This document shows positions 23,758-31,759 of a DNA stretch of 43,640 bases, one piece after another (position 1 is the first letter of the stretch; every line of letters begins with the position of its first letter). A model generated the notes under the pieces. That model saw only the letters and a program-made list of their open reading frames with translations. It did not search any database and was not told where the DNA came from. The stretch covers positions 88,149 through 131,788 of the forward strand of contig NZ_VCLA01000023.1 of the NCBI RefSeq assembly GCF_009600885.1. Reading direction: 5' to 3'. The DNA comes from Streptomyces jumonjinensis (GTDB taxonomy: Bacteria > Actinomycetota > Actinomycetes > Streptomycetales > Streptomycetaceae). Position numbers and translations under genes: made by a program.

Positions 23758-26700
23758 ATGCGGGAAAGCCACCGGACCGAAGCCGAGAGACTGCTGGCAC
23801 GCGCGATCGAGGAGGAGGCCCGGCGCACCGGCGGGCGTACGGACACCCAGGTGCTGCTGGCCCGGGGGCGGGCGGCGCTCGACGCCATGGCCGCGAACGC
23901 CGCCGACGAGTACACCGCCTACGAACAGGCCCTGACCGAGGCGGAAGCCTCCCGGCAGCCCCTGTCCGCCCAGTTCGACAGGCGCCATATCGTGGCCCCC
24001 GCACTGGTGACCGCCGTCGCCTCGGCCGCCGCCGTGGGCGCCGACATCGCCCTCGGCACCACGGCCGGCACCGCGCTGGCCGCCGGGGCCGCCGTCGCGG
24101 TCGCCGGAGCCGCCGCCACCGTCGCCAAGGCGACCGCCGCCCACTGGCCCGCGGCCCACCGCCGGGCCGGAGCGCTCGGACAGCCCGGCGGCGCCGAGCA
24201 GTTGCGGCTCCAGTGGCTCACCGCCCTGGAGGTACGCGGCATCCGGCCCTTCCTCGACCAGCAACGGGTGCTCGCCGCCACGGCGCGGACGCCCCAGAAG
24301 CCCGCCGCCGCGCCCCAGCTGCGCGGCGCGGACCGCAGCGCCGCCGCCCGGAGCCGTTCCCTGCTCGCCCAGTCCTTCGGCCAGCTCCCCGAACCGGACG
24401 GCCCGTTCGCGGGCCGGCGCGAGGCGGTGGCCCGGATCGCCCAGTGGGTGCGCGCCGCCCGCGCCGCCACCGAGACCAGGCCCACCGTCGTCGTACTCCA
24501 CGGACCGCAGGGCTCCGGCCGCACCACCCTCGCCGTACGCGCCGCCCACCATCTCAAGGACCAGTTCCGCGGCGCCTGCCTCGTCGATCTGCGCGGCGCC
24601 AGCGGAGAGCCCCTCACCACCCGTGACGCCCTGCTCCATCTCCTCAACCGGCTCGGCGCACCCCGCGAGCAACTCCTCTTCCGGGAGAGCTCATCCGCCG
24701 AACAGCAGGTGAAGCGGCTCGGCGACCTCTACCACCAGCGGCTGACCGGCCTCCCCGTCGCGGTGATCCTCGACGACGCCGACGACCCCGAGCAGATCCG
24801 CGCCCTCATCCCGGAGCGCTCCGACAGCCTGGTGCTCGTCACCGCCCGCGAACCGCTGGAACTCCCGCCCGGCACCCCCGCCCGGGTCCACCATCTCCCC
24901 GTCGAGGCCCTCGACGACGCCGGAGCCGAGGAACTGCTCCAGGCCGTCGCCGGACCGTCGGAAGACCCCTACGACGGGCAGTCGGCGATGCGGGTGCGCG
25001 AGCTCTGCGGCGGGCTGCCGCTCGCCCTGCGGATCGCCGGCTCCTCGCTCGGCGAGCGCACCGCCCAGCGGCTCGCCGCCGACCTGGCGGCCTACAGCGC
25101 CCACGGCCCGGTCGAACGCGCCCTCTGGCTGCGCTACACCGACCAGCCCGAGCCGGGCCGGCGGCTGCTGCGCCGGCTGGCGCTCGCCGGCCGGGCCTCC
25201 CTCGGCGCGGCTGCCGCCGCCGCCCTGCTCGCCGCCGACGAGCAGGAGTCACAGTCCCTGCTGACCTCGCTCGCGGACGCCGGACTCGTCGACCGGGTCC
25301 GCTCCAGCCGCTACCGGCTGCACGACGCCGTACGCGCCTTCGCCACCGACCGGCTCCGCGACGAGGAGGACGCCGCCGACCGCACCGCCGCACAGGAACG
25401 GCTCATCCGCAACCACGCCGACCTCGCCGGAGCCGTGATCCGCATGGTGGACGGCAAGATGTCCACCCGGGCGGGGAGATTCGGCTCCCACGGCTTCTCC
25501 TCGCTCGACTCGGCGCTGCGCTGGCTCGACGACGAATCCAGCTTCATCACCTCCGCGCTGCGCCATTCCGAGGGCGTGGACCAGCAGGCCGTGGTCCATC
25601 TGCTCGGCGCGCTCGCCGACTACTGTCTGCTGCGCGGCGACCTCTACCGGCTGGGCGAGATCAGCGAGCTCTCCCAGGCCGTCGACCAGGGGCTGCTGGA
25701 GCGCTCCGTGCAGTGGCGCACCGGTATCGCGGCCCGTCAGCTCGGCGAGCTGGACAAGGCCCGCACCACCCTCTCCTCCGTCGTCGGCCGCTACCGCGAG
25801 GCGCAGCACGAGGCGGGCACCGCGCTCGCCCTCTGCTCGCTCGGCATCACCCTGCACCACCAGGGCAATCTCACCGAGGCCGCGACCCGGCTGACGGAGG
25901 CGATCGAGCTCCAGTCGCCGCCGGAGCAGGCCGCGGACCGGGCGTGGTCCCTGCACGCGCTCGCCGCGGTCCGCCGCGACCAGGCCGAGCTGGCCGAGGC
26001 GCTCGCCCTGCTGGCGACGGCGCTCGAACTGCACCGGAAGGGCGAGTCGCTGCACGGCGAGGCATGGACCCACTTCCAGCTGGGCCAGGTCTGTCTGCGG
26101 ATGGGCGATGTGGAGCGCGCCGAGTCGGAGCTGCGGACCGCGCTGGAGCTGTACGGACGTACGGGCGACGGCCGGGGCCAGGCGTGGGCGCTCACCCAGC
26201 TGGCCCGGGCCCGGCTGGTGGACGGGGATCCGGCGGCGGCGGCCGAGCGGCTCGGGCAGGCGCTCGCCCGGCACCGGGACGAGGAGGACGCGCGCGGTGA
26301 GGCGTGGACCCTGTACTACCTGGGGCAGGCCCTGGAGGAGAGCGGCGACCGCGACCAGGCGGTACGGGAGCTGGAGCGGGCGCGCACGATGTTCTCGCGG
26401 ATGCGCGATGTGTACGGGCTGGCCTGCGCCCGCCATCACGCGGGCCGGGTCACCCGCGACCAGCGCGCGGCGCGGACCGGCAACCTCCGCAACTCCGGCT
26501 TCGCCCGTCAGCTGCTGCTGGACGCCCGCGCCGACTTCCGCCGGATCAAGGTCGCCCATGGGGAGGCATGGACCTGTCTGGAGCTCGCCGTGATCGACGC
26601 GGGGAATCTCCGCGCCGGGCAGGCGCTGGGGCTCTGCGACGAGGCGGCGGAGCTGTTCGACTCGTACGGCGACGAGCGCGGCGGCGACTGGGCCCGCTTC

Positions 26701-26961
26701 CTCCGCTGCACCCTGCTGCCGTACGCCTCCCCGGGCGGGGCCGAGGTCGGCGCCGTCGTCGCGCAGGAGGAGCTGGTCCGGCTGATGGGCGCGGCGCACG
26801 CCGCCCGGGACGGCAGGCTGGAGGACTGCGCGAAGGCGCTCACGGTGATGCTGGAGCGCGGGGTGCGCCTGGAGGACGGCTGGCAGGCGTGGGAGCTGGG
26901 GCTGGTGCCCGGCCGGCAGGCCCGGGAGGTGATGGGCGTCCCGGTGCCGGGGGCCGCCTAG
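23758..26961 (+). CDS. Membrane-anchored STAND ATPase (NB-ARC-like) with TPRs
   Basis: A 1067-aa protein. Residues about 78-128 are two alanine/glycine-rich hydrophobic stretches (HIVAPALVTAVASAAAVGAD; GTALAAGAAVAVAGAAATVA), so it is probably membrane-attached. Next comes the NTPase: Walker A HGPQGSGRTTLAV (about 248-260), Walker B PVAVILDDADD (333-343), a sensor-like VLVTAREP, the NB-ARC GLPLALRIAG (419-428), and RYRLHDAVRAFA (LHD, 521-523) in the place of MHD. From about 640 to 980 there are TPR-type repeats (LGELDKARTTLSSVVGRYRE; LEESGDRDQAVRELERARTM). STAND proteins are signal-gated ATP switches; in bacteria they serve in regulation (AfsR-like) or phage sensing. No SARP, nuclease or TIR domain is fused. 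The trigger is unknown. It starts just after a GGAGGGGG ribosome site and ends before a strong terminator. Confidence 0.88.
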   Translation: MRESHRTEAERLLARAIEEEARRTGGRTDTQVLLARGRAALDAMAANAADEYTAYEQALTEAEASRQPLSAQFDRRHIVAPALVTAVASAAAVGADIALGTTAGTALAAGAAVAVAGAAATVAKATAAHWPAAHRRAGALGQPGGAEQLRLQWLTALEVRGIRPFLDQQRVLAATARTPQKPAAAPQLRGADRSAAARSRSLLAQSFGQLPEPDGPFAGRREAVARIAQWVRAARAATETRPTVVVLHGPQGSGRTTLAVRAAHHLKDQFRGACLVDLRGASGEPLTTRDALLHLLNRLGAPREQLLFRESSSAEQQVKRLGDLYHQRLTGLPVAVILDDADDPEQIRALIPERSDSLVLVTAREPLELPPGTPARVHHLPVEALDDAGAEELLQAVAGPSEDPYDGQSAMRVRELCGGLPLALRIAGSSLGERTAQRLAADLAAYSAHGPVERALWLRYTDQPEPGRRLLRRLALAGRASLGAAAAAALLAADEQESQSLLTSLADAGLVDRVRSSRYRLHDAVRAFATDRLRDEEDAADRTAAQERLIRNHADLAGAVIRMVDGKMSTRAGRFGSHGFSSLDSALRWLDDESSFITSALRHSEGVDQQAVVHLLGALADYCLLRGDLYRLGEISELSQAVDQGLLERSVQWRTGIAARQLGELDKARTTLSSVVGRYREAQHEAGTALALCSLGITLHHQGNLTEAATRLTEAIELQSPPEQAADRAWSLHALAAVRRDQAELAEALALLATALELHRKGESLHGEAWTHFQLGQVCLRMGDVERAESELRTALELYGRTGDGRGQAWALTQLARARLVDGDPAAAAERLGQALARHRDEEDARGEAWTLYYLGQALEESGDRDQAVRELERARTMFSRMRDVYGLACARHHAGRVTRDQRAARTGNLRNSGFARQLLLDARADFRRIKVAHGEAWTCLELAVIDAGNLRAGQALGLCDEAAELFDSYGDERGGDWARFLRCTLLPYASPGGAEVGAVVAQEELVRLMGAAHAARDGRLEDCAKALTVMLERGVRLEDGWQAWELGLVPGRQAREVMGVPVPGAA

Positions 26962-26976
26962 CGCTCCCGGCGAGGG

Positions 26977-27018
26977 CACGGCTCAGCGGGCCCCCGGGCG
27001 GGGGCCCGCTGAGCCGTG
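26977..27018. terminator. Strong bidirectional terminator after the STAND gene
   Basis: A perfect 19-bp stem (CACGGCTCAGCGGGCCCCC with its complement at 27000-27018) and a 4-base loop, between convergent genes ending at 26961 and 27033. Confidence 0.9.
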
Positions 27019-27032
27019 GCGGAACCCCGTGC

Positions 27033-27260
27033 TCAGACCTTCTTCGTCCCCGGTACGGCGGCGTCCGGCCGCTCGGCCGGCGCCTCCTCGAAGTTGACCC
27101 GGCCCATGTGCCGGTTCAGCGACTTCATCAGCACCCATACGCCCACGGCCAGCGCGGCGAAGACCAGGAAGCCGAGAACGCCGGGGGTGACCTTGTTCTC
27201 GTCGAGCTCCTTGGCCAGGGTGGCCGTGTGCATCATTGCGAGGTTTGCGCTTGCGCTCAT
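27033..27260 (-). CDS. Small single-pass membrane protein next to mca
   Basis: A 75-aa protein with an extracellular or periplasmic N-terminus (MSASANLAMMHTATLAKELD), one transmembrane helix VTPGVLGFLVFAALAVGVWV, and a basic-then-acidic cytosolic tail (LMKSLNRHMGRVNFEEAPAE). The ATG at 27260 immediately follows the mca stop; an ATG at 27269 overlaps it, adding three residues. Either way it is translationally coupled to mca. It is a familiar neighbour of mca in Streptomyces, but no function is known to me. Confidence 0.8.
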   Translation of the reverse strand: MSASANLAMMHTATLAKELDENKVTPGVLGFLVFAALAVGVWVLMKSLNRHMGRVNFEEAPAERPDAAVPGTKKV

Positions 27261-27261
27261 A

Positions 27262-28143
27262 TCAGGCATTCTCGCGGATGCCCGCGAAGAGGTCGTCCTC
27301 GGGGAGGGAGGTATCGACCAGAGACTTCGCCAGCTCGTACTCCTCCGTGGGCCAGACCTCCTTCTGGAGCTCCATCGGCACCCGGAACCAGCCGCCGTCC
27401 GGATCGATCTGGGTCGCGTGCGCGATCAGCGCCTTGTCCCGGATCTCGTAGAAGTCGGCGCAGGGGACATACGTGGTCAGCGTGCGCTCGTCGCGCTGGA
27501 ACTCCTTCCAGCGCTCCAGCCACTCCCCGTACGGGGACTCCAGGCCGCGCGCCAGCAGCGCCTCGTGCAGCGCGACCGTACGCGGCCGGTTGAAGCCCTG
27601 GTTGTAGTAGAGCTTCCGCGGCTGCCAGACCGGCCCGAACTCGGACTCGGGGAAGCGCTCGGCGTCCGCCGCACCGTCGAAGGCCACCATCGTGATCTTG
27701 TGGGTCATGATGTGGTCGGGGTGCGGATAGCCGCCGTTCTCGTCATAGGTGGTGATCACCTGCGGGCGGAAGGAGCGGATGGAGCGGACCAGCCGGCCCG
27801 CGGCGCTCTCCACGTCCTCCAGGGCGAAGCAGCCCTCGGGCAGCGGCGGCAGCGGGTCGCCCTCGGGCAGCCCGGAGTCGACGAAGCCGAGCCACTCCTG
27901 GTCGACGCCCAGGATCTCCCGGGCCTCGTCCATCTCCTTTCTGCGCACCTCGTGGATGTTCTCCTCGATATACGCGTCACCCTGGAGCTTGGGATTGAGG
28001 ACAGAGCCGCGCTCGCCGCCCGTGCAGGTCACGACCAGCACGTCCACCCCCTCGGACACATACTTGGCCATCGTGGCAGCGCCCTTGCTCGACTCGTCGT
28101 CGGGGTGGGCGTGAACGGCCATCAGTCGCAGCTGCTCAGTCAA
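27262..28143 (-). CDS. mca: Mycothiol S-conjugate amidase
   Basis: A 293-aa cytosolic zinc amidase. It cleaves mycothiol-toxin conjugates to a mercapturic acid for export plus GlcN-Ins, which is recycled. The LmbE/PIG-L zinc motif AHPDDESSKG lies near the N-terminus, and the third ligand His is in PHPDHIMTH. The start is TTG (28143), giving MTEQLRLMAVHAHPDD and family-standard length; an in-frame upstream extension lacks conservation and a ribosome site. YNQGFNRPRTVALHEALL and the C-terminal WPTEEYELAKSLVDTSLPED separate it from the related deacetylase MshB. It is diagnostic for an actinomycete. Co-transcribed with the small membrane protein downstream. Confidence 0.95.
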   Translation of the reverse strand: MTEQLRLMAVHAHPDDESSKGAATMAKYVSEGVDVLVVTCTGGERGSVLNPKLQGDAYIEENIHEVRRKEMDEAREILGVDQEWLGFVDSGLPEGDPLPPLPEGCFALEDVESAAGRLVRSIRSFRPQVITTYDENGGYPHPDHIMTHKITMVAFDGAADAERFPESEFGPVWQPRKLYYNQGFNRPRTVALHEALLARGLESPYGEWLERWKEFQRDERTLTTYVPCADFYEIRDKALIAHATQIDPDGGWFRVPMELQKEVWPTEEYELAKSLVDTSLPEDDLFAGIRENA

Positions 28144-28320
28144 GACTCGATCCTCAAAGATTCGTCGCACGGTCGCATGGTGGTCGGTGCCCCGCCCCGT
28201 GGTGCGTCACCGTGGGGCGGCGGTCGGATGGCGGATGGACGGCTTCTATAGTGACCGAATCGGGGGACGGAAAATTCCGGCGTCCTCCTGCCAGGGGGAT
28301 CCCCTTGAGAGGACTTGGTC

Positions 28321-28725
28321 ATGAGCGCCGTGCGCGAGCAGCTTCCCGAGGGCCGTTACGGCCGCTCCGCGGACCAGCGTGCCGACCGTCGGCTCAAGAT
28401 CCTGGGTGCCGTGCTGGGGACCGGGTTCCTGGCGATGGTCGGCTGGTTCGGCTACGACTACATCACCGAGCAGAAGATCAGCGCCGAGCTGATCAAGTTC
28501 TCGGTCTCCTCGGACCGTGAGGTCCAGGTCCATCTGGAGATCCGCAAGGACGCCGGGGTCACCGGCTCCTGCACCGTGCGCTCGCGCTCCGAGGACGGCG
28601 CGGAGGTGGGCCGTCTCGATGTGGCCGTGGACCGGGCGGACGAGACCCGGATCGACCAGGTGGTCACGGTCCGGACGACCGCGCGGGCCACCAGCGCCGA
28701 GCTGGTGCAGTGCGCCGGGGAATAG
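28321..28725 (+). CDS. DUF4307 membrane protein
   Basis: A 134-aa protein: cytosolic N-terminus (MSAVREQLPEGRYGRSADQR), one transmembrane helix about residues 27-48 (LKILGAVLGTGFLAMVGWFG), then an extracytoplasmic beta-rich domain with one Cys pair (GSCTVRSRSEDGAEVG and LVQCAGE). This is the arrangement of the DUF4307 family found beside mca in actinomycetes. Function unknown. The start at 28321 is supported by GAGAGGA 8 bp upstream. It diverges from mca. Confidence 0.85.
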   Translation: MSAVREQLPEGRYGRSADQRADRRLKILGAVLGTGFLAMVGWFGYDYITEQKISAELIKFSVSSDREVQVHLEIRKDAGVTGSCTVRSRSEDGAEVGRLDVAVDRADETRIDQVVTVRTTARATSAELVQCAGE

Positions 28726-28961
28726 CGCCCGCGCCCGCAGGGGCGTGAAGGCTTCTGGACCAGTGGCGTGCCCGCTCGGTGACAACCGCCGGAGCGCTGC
28801 CTTCAGCACCGGCCCTGACCTGCACTGATGTAATTCTGATGGTTTTTGTCCTCCCCCTACCGCGGCAAAATTGTTAGGCTCGTGGTTTCGCCCATCCATG
28901 AAGGCTCCATGCTTCTGGGTAGGGCGATGCTTTGTATTCCCAGTACCTACGAGGAGCACCT

Positions 28962-29459
28962 GTGACCCAGACCAGCGAAAACGTCACCTGGCTCACCCAG
29001 GAGGCGTACAACCAGCTCAAGGCCGAGCTGGAGTACCTGTCTGGTCCCGCGCGCACCGAGATCGCCAAGAAGATCGAGGCGGCGCGCGAGGAGGGGGACC
29101 TGCGGGAGAACGGCGGGTACCACGCGGCCAAGGAGGAGCAGGGCAAGCAGGAGCTCCGTGTGCGCCAGCTGACCCAGCTCCTGGACACCGCGAAGGTGGG
29201 CGAGGCCCCGGCGGACGACGGCATCGTGGAGCCCGGCATGGTCGTCACGATCGCCTTCGACGGCGACGAGGACGACACGCTGACGTTCCTGATGGCATCC
29301 CGTGAGTACGCCAGCTCGGACATCGAGACCTACTCCCCGCAGTCCCCGCTCGGCACCGGAGTGAACGGCAAGAAGGTCGGCGACACCGCCGAGTACGAGC
29401 TGCCGAACGGCAGGTCGGCCTCGGTGAAGATCCTCGCCGCGAAGCCCTACACCGGCTGA
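28962..29459 (+). CDS. greA: Transcription elongation factor GreA
   Basis: A 165-aa protein starting at GTG (GAGGAG ribosome site). The N-terminal antiparallel coiled coil (about residues 5-80) carries the acidic tip AREEGDLRENGGYHAAKEEQ, which enters the RNA polymerase secondary channel and stimulates transcript cleavage in backtracked complexes. The C-terminal FKBP-like domain includes SPLGTGVNGKKVGDTAEYEL. Full length for actinobacterial GreA. Monocistronic, with a terminator directly after it. Confidence 0.96.
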   Translation: MTQTSENVTWLTQEAYNQLKAELEYLSGPARTEIAKKIEAAREEGDLRENGGYHAAKEEQGKQELRVRQLTQLLDTAKVGEAPADDGIVEPGMVVTIAFDGDEDDTLTFLMASREYASSDIETYSPQSPLGTGVNGKKVGDTAEYELPNGRSASVKILAAKPYTG

Positions 29460-29474
29460 GCGCACCGATACGAC

Positions 29475-29503
29475 GGGCCCCGGGGAGGTTCTCCCCGGGG
29501 CCC
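29475..29503 (+). terminator. Terminator after greA
   Basis: A perfect 12-bp stem GGGCCCCGGGGA with TCCCCGGGGCCC around a 5-base loop, followed by CTCTTCC. It sits between convergent greA and the ABC transporter operon. Confidence 0.85.
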
Positions 29504-29566
29504 TCTTCCGTTCCCGCCCGCCCGGTCAGGGCATGTCGTACTCCGCCGAGAGCGGACGGCCCCGTC

Positions 29567-30424
29567 TCAGCCGCTCGCCGAGCGGTATTTGCGGACCGCC
29601 AGCGTCCGGAAGATCACCAGGATCAGCACCGACCAGAGGACCGAGGCCAGGACCGGGTTCTGCATGGGCCAGGCGTCCGAGGCCTGGAAGCCGGGCGGGA
29701 GGTTGCCGAAGAGCTCGCGGCAGGCCTGGACGGTGGCGCTGAAGGGGTTCCACTCGGCGATGTGCCGCAGGACGGTCGGCATCTGGTTGGCGTCCACGAA
29801 GGCGTTCGAGATGAACGTCAGCGGGAACAGCCAGATCAGCCCGCCGGACGTGGCCGCCTCGGGGGTGCGCACCGACAGTCCGATCAGGGCGCCGATCCAG
29901 GAGAAGGCGTATCCGAGCAGCAGCAGGAGGACGAACCCGAGCAGCACCTTGCCGAGGTGCTCATGCGTCCGCCAGCCGACCAGGAGCGCCACCGCGGCGA
30001 GCACGACCAGGGTGAGCGCGGTCTGGACGAGATCGGCGAGCGTACGTCCGGTGAGGACCGCGCCCCGGGACATGGGCAGCGACCGGAAGCGGTCGATGAG
30101 CCCCCGGTGCATATCGTCGGCGATGCCCGCGCCGGCCCCCGCGGTGGCGAAGGTGACGGTCTGGGCGAAGATCCCGGCCATCAGGAACTCCCGGTATGCC
30201 TGCGCCGAGGTGGAGCCGCCGACCTGGATCGATCCGCCGAAGACATAGGTGAAGAGCACCACGAACATGATCGGCTGAATCAGGCCGAAAATGATCATTT
30301 CGGGAATACGGGTCATCCTGATGAGATTGCGCCGGGCCATGACGAGCGAGTCGGCGACCGACTGGACGATCCCGCCGCGTGGCCGGGGGGCCGCGGCCTT
30401 GAAGAGCTCGGCCGGTGCGGTCAT
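29567..30424 (-). CDS. ABC-2 type permease (DrrB-like)
   Basis: A 285-aa integral membrane protein. After a short cytosolic N-terminus it has about six helices, including IPEMIIFGLIQPIMFVVLFT, LTLVVLAAVALLVGW and GKVLLGFVLLLLLGYAFSWI. The ABC-2 signature region is ATSGGLIWLFPLTFISNAFV. It is the translocation channel for the ATPase encoded directly upstream, with which its start overlaps (ATGA). DrrAB-type exporters commonly extrude drugs or lipids; the substrate here is not known. The C-terminus is intact. Confidence 0.92.
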   Translation of the reverse strand: MTAPAELFKAAAPRPRGGIVQSVADSLVMARRNLIRMTRIPEMIIFGLIQPIMFVVLFTYVFGGSIQVGGSTSAQAYREFLMAGIFAQTVTFATAGAGAGIADDMHRGLIDRFRSLPMSRGAVLTGRTLADLVQTALTLVVLAAVALLVGWRTHEHLGKVLLGFVLLLLLGYAFSWIGALIGLSVRTPEAATSGGLIWLFPLTFISNAFVDANQMPTVLRHIAEWNPFSATVQACRELFGNLPPGFQASDAWPMQNPVLASVLWSVLILVIFRTLAVRKYRSASG

Positions 30425-31485
30425 TTGACGCCTTCCTTACGGGAGGCGCGGCCGGCCCGCCCCTCTTCCTGACGGGCGGGGGCGATCTCGGCGGTCTCGG
30501 CGGTATCGGCGGTCTCGGCCGTCTCGGCGGTCTCCTGAGCCGGCTGGTCGGCCGCGTGTCCGGTGAGCGAGATGAAGACGTCGTCCAGGGTGGGGCGGCG
30601 CAGTCCGATGTCGTCGATCTCCACATCCCGGGAGTCCAGTTCGCGGATCACCTCGGCGAGGAGCTTCGCGCCCCCGGCGACCGGGACGGTGAGCTTCCGG
30701 GTGTGCCGGTCGACGGAGACCTCGCCCTTGCCGAGACCGGCCAGCACCTCGCGGGCGGGCGCGATCTGGTCGGGCTGGTGCACCACGACCTCGACCCGCT
30801 CCCCGCCGGTGTGGTCCTTGAGCTGGTCGGCGGTGCCCCGGGCGATGACCTTCCCGTGGTCGACCACGCAGATGGTGTCGGCGAGACGGTCGGCCTCCTC
30901 CAGGTACTGGGTGGTCAGCAGCAGTGTCGTACCGCCTCTGACCAGCTCCTGGATGACCTCCCACAGCTGCTGGCGGTTGCGCGGGTCGAGACCGGTGGTC
31001 GGCTCGTCCATGAACATCACGGGCGGCGAGACCACCAGGGCCGCCGCCAGGTCGAGCCGCCGGCGCATACCGCCGGAGTAGGTCTTCGCGGGGCGGTCGG
31101 CGGCGTCCGCGAGATTGAACCGCTCCAGCAGCCGGGCCGCCCGCGCCTTGGCGTCGCGCGCGGTCAACTGATAGAGCTGGCCGACCATCTGGAGGTTCTC
31201 CCGGCCGGTCAGATACTCGTCCACCGCGGCGAACTGACCGGACAGACCGATCGAGCGGCGGACCTCGTTGGGGTGCGTCAGCACATCGATCCCGGCGACG
31301 ACGGCTTTTCCGCTGTCCGGCCGGAGGAGGGTGGTCAGCACGCGTACGGTGGTGGTCTTCCCGGCGCCGTTCGGGCCGAGAAGTCCGAGGACCGTGCCTT
31401 CGGGGACGTCGAGATCGACGCCGTCCAGTGCCTTGACCTCGCCGAAGGTCTTGATCAGACCCTCGGCGTAGATGGCGCCTGGCAT
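30421..31485 (-). CDS. ABC transporter ATP-binding protein (DrrA-like)
   Basis: A 354-aa protein: Walker A LLGPNGAGKTTTVRVL (about 33-48), Q-loop LSGQFAAVDEYLT, signature YSGGMRRRLDLAAAL, Walker B PPVMFMDEPTTGLDPR, and the switch residue in TTQYLEEADRLAD. The C-terminal DrrA-type accessory region ends PTLDDVFISLTG. A further tail of short ETA/DTA repeats (AETAETADTAETAE) encoded by a tandem GGCGGTCTC repeat (about 30490-30535) varies in such genes. ATG 31485 has GGGAG upstream. Drives export through the downstream permease. Confidence 0.94.
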   Translation of the reverse strand: MPGAIYAEGLIKTFGEVKALDGVDLDVPEGTVLGLLGPNGAGKTTTVRVLTTLLRPDSGKAVVAGIDVLTHPNEVRRSIGLSGQFAAVDEYLTGRENLQMVGQLYQLTARDAKARAARLLERFNLADAADRPAKTYSGGMRRRLDLAAALVVSPPVMFMDEPTTGLDPRNRQQLWEVIQELVRGGTTLLLTTQYLEEADRLADTICVVDHGKVIARGTADQLKDHTGGERVEVVVHQPDQIAPAREVLAGLGKGEVSVDRHTRKLTVPVAGGAKLLAEVIRELDSRDVEIDDIGLRRPTLDDVFISLTGHAADQPAQETAETAETADTAETAEIAPARQEEGRAGRASRKEGVK

Positions 31486-31640
31486 AGAGGTCTCCCAGGG
31501 TGGGGCGGATGCGTCCAACGGGCCGTGGACGGGCCGTCGGACGCCGCGGATGGCCCGGATCACCGCCGTGGGCCGCTGGTCTTCAGGACGCGGCCGGGCC
31601 GGGAGCTCCGGGGCGAGACAGGGGCCACACGATAACGAGA

Positions 31641-31674
31641 TACATCGCGACAGGGCAAGATTTATATCGCGACT
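31641..31674. promoter_or_regulatory. Paired TCGCGAC sites before the ABC operon
   Basis: TACATCGCGACA (31641-31652) and TATATCGCGACT (31663-31674) are near-identical and exactly 22 bp apart, about two helical turns, in AT-rich DNA 155 bp upstream of the ATPase start. Each contains the TCGCGA palindrome. A dimeric repressor or activator could bind both on one face. The regulator is unknown. Confidence 0.5.
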
Positions 31675-31688
31675 TGGCCCGCCCGATT

Positions 31689-31746
31689 CATCCGGCCATC
31701 CGGCCATCCGGCCGATCCATCCTGCCGATCCACCCGGCCGATCAGC
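31689..31746. repeat. Short tandem repeats between ilvA and the ABC operon
   Basis: CATCCGGC three times in a row (31689-31712), followed by three CGATC-containing 13-bp units (CGATCCATCCTGC, CGATCCACCCGGC, CGATCAG). Probably simple slippage or the terminal structure of ilvA. Confidence 0.6.
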
Positions 31747-31759
31747 CTCCGCCTCCGCC

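Noticed and set aside
25249..26979. A 576-aa minus-strand open frame opposite the STAND gene
   Set aside because: Antisense shadow; the plus strand carries coherent NB-ARC and TPR motifs.
28840..28885. TTGTCC and TAGGCT as a standard promoter for greA
   Set aside because: The spacing between them is 23 bp, too long for a normal housekeeping promoter.
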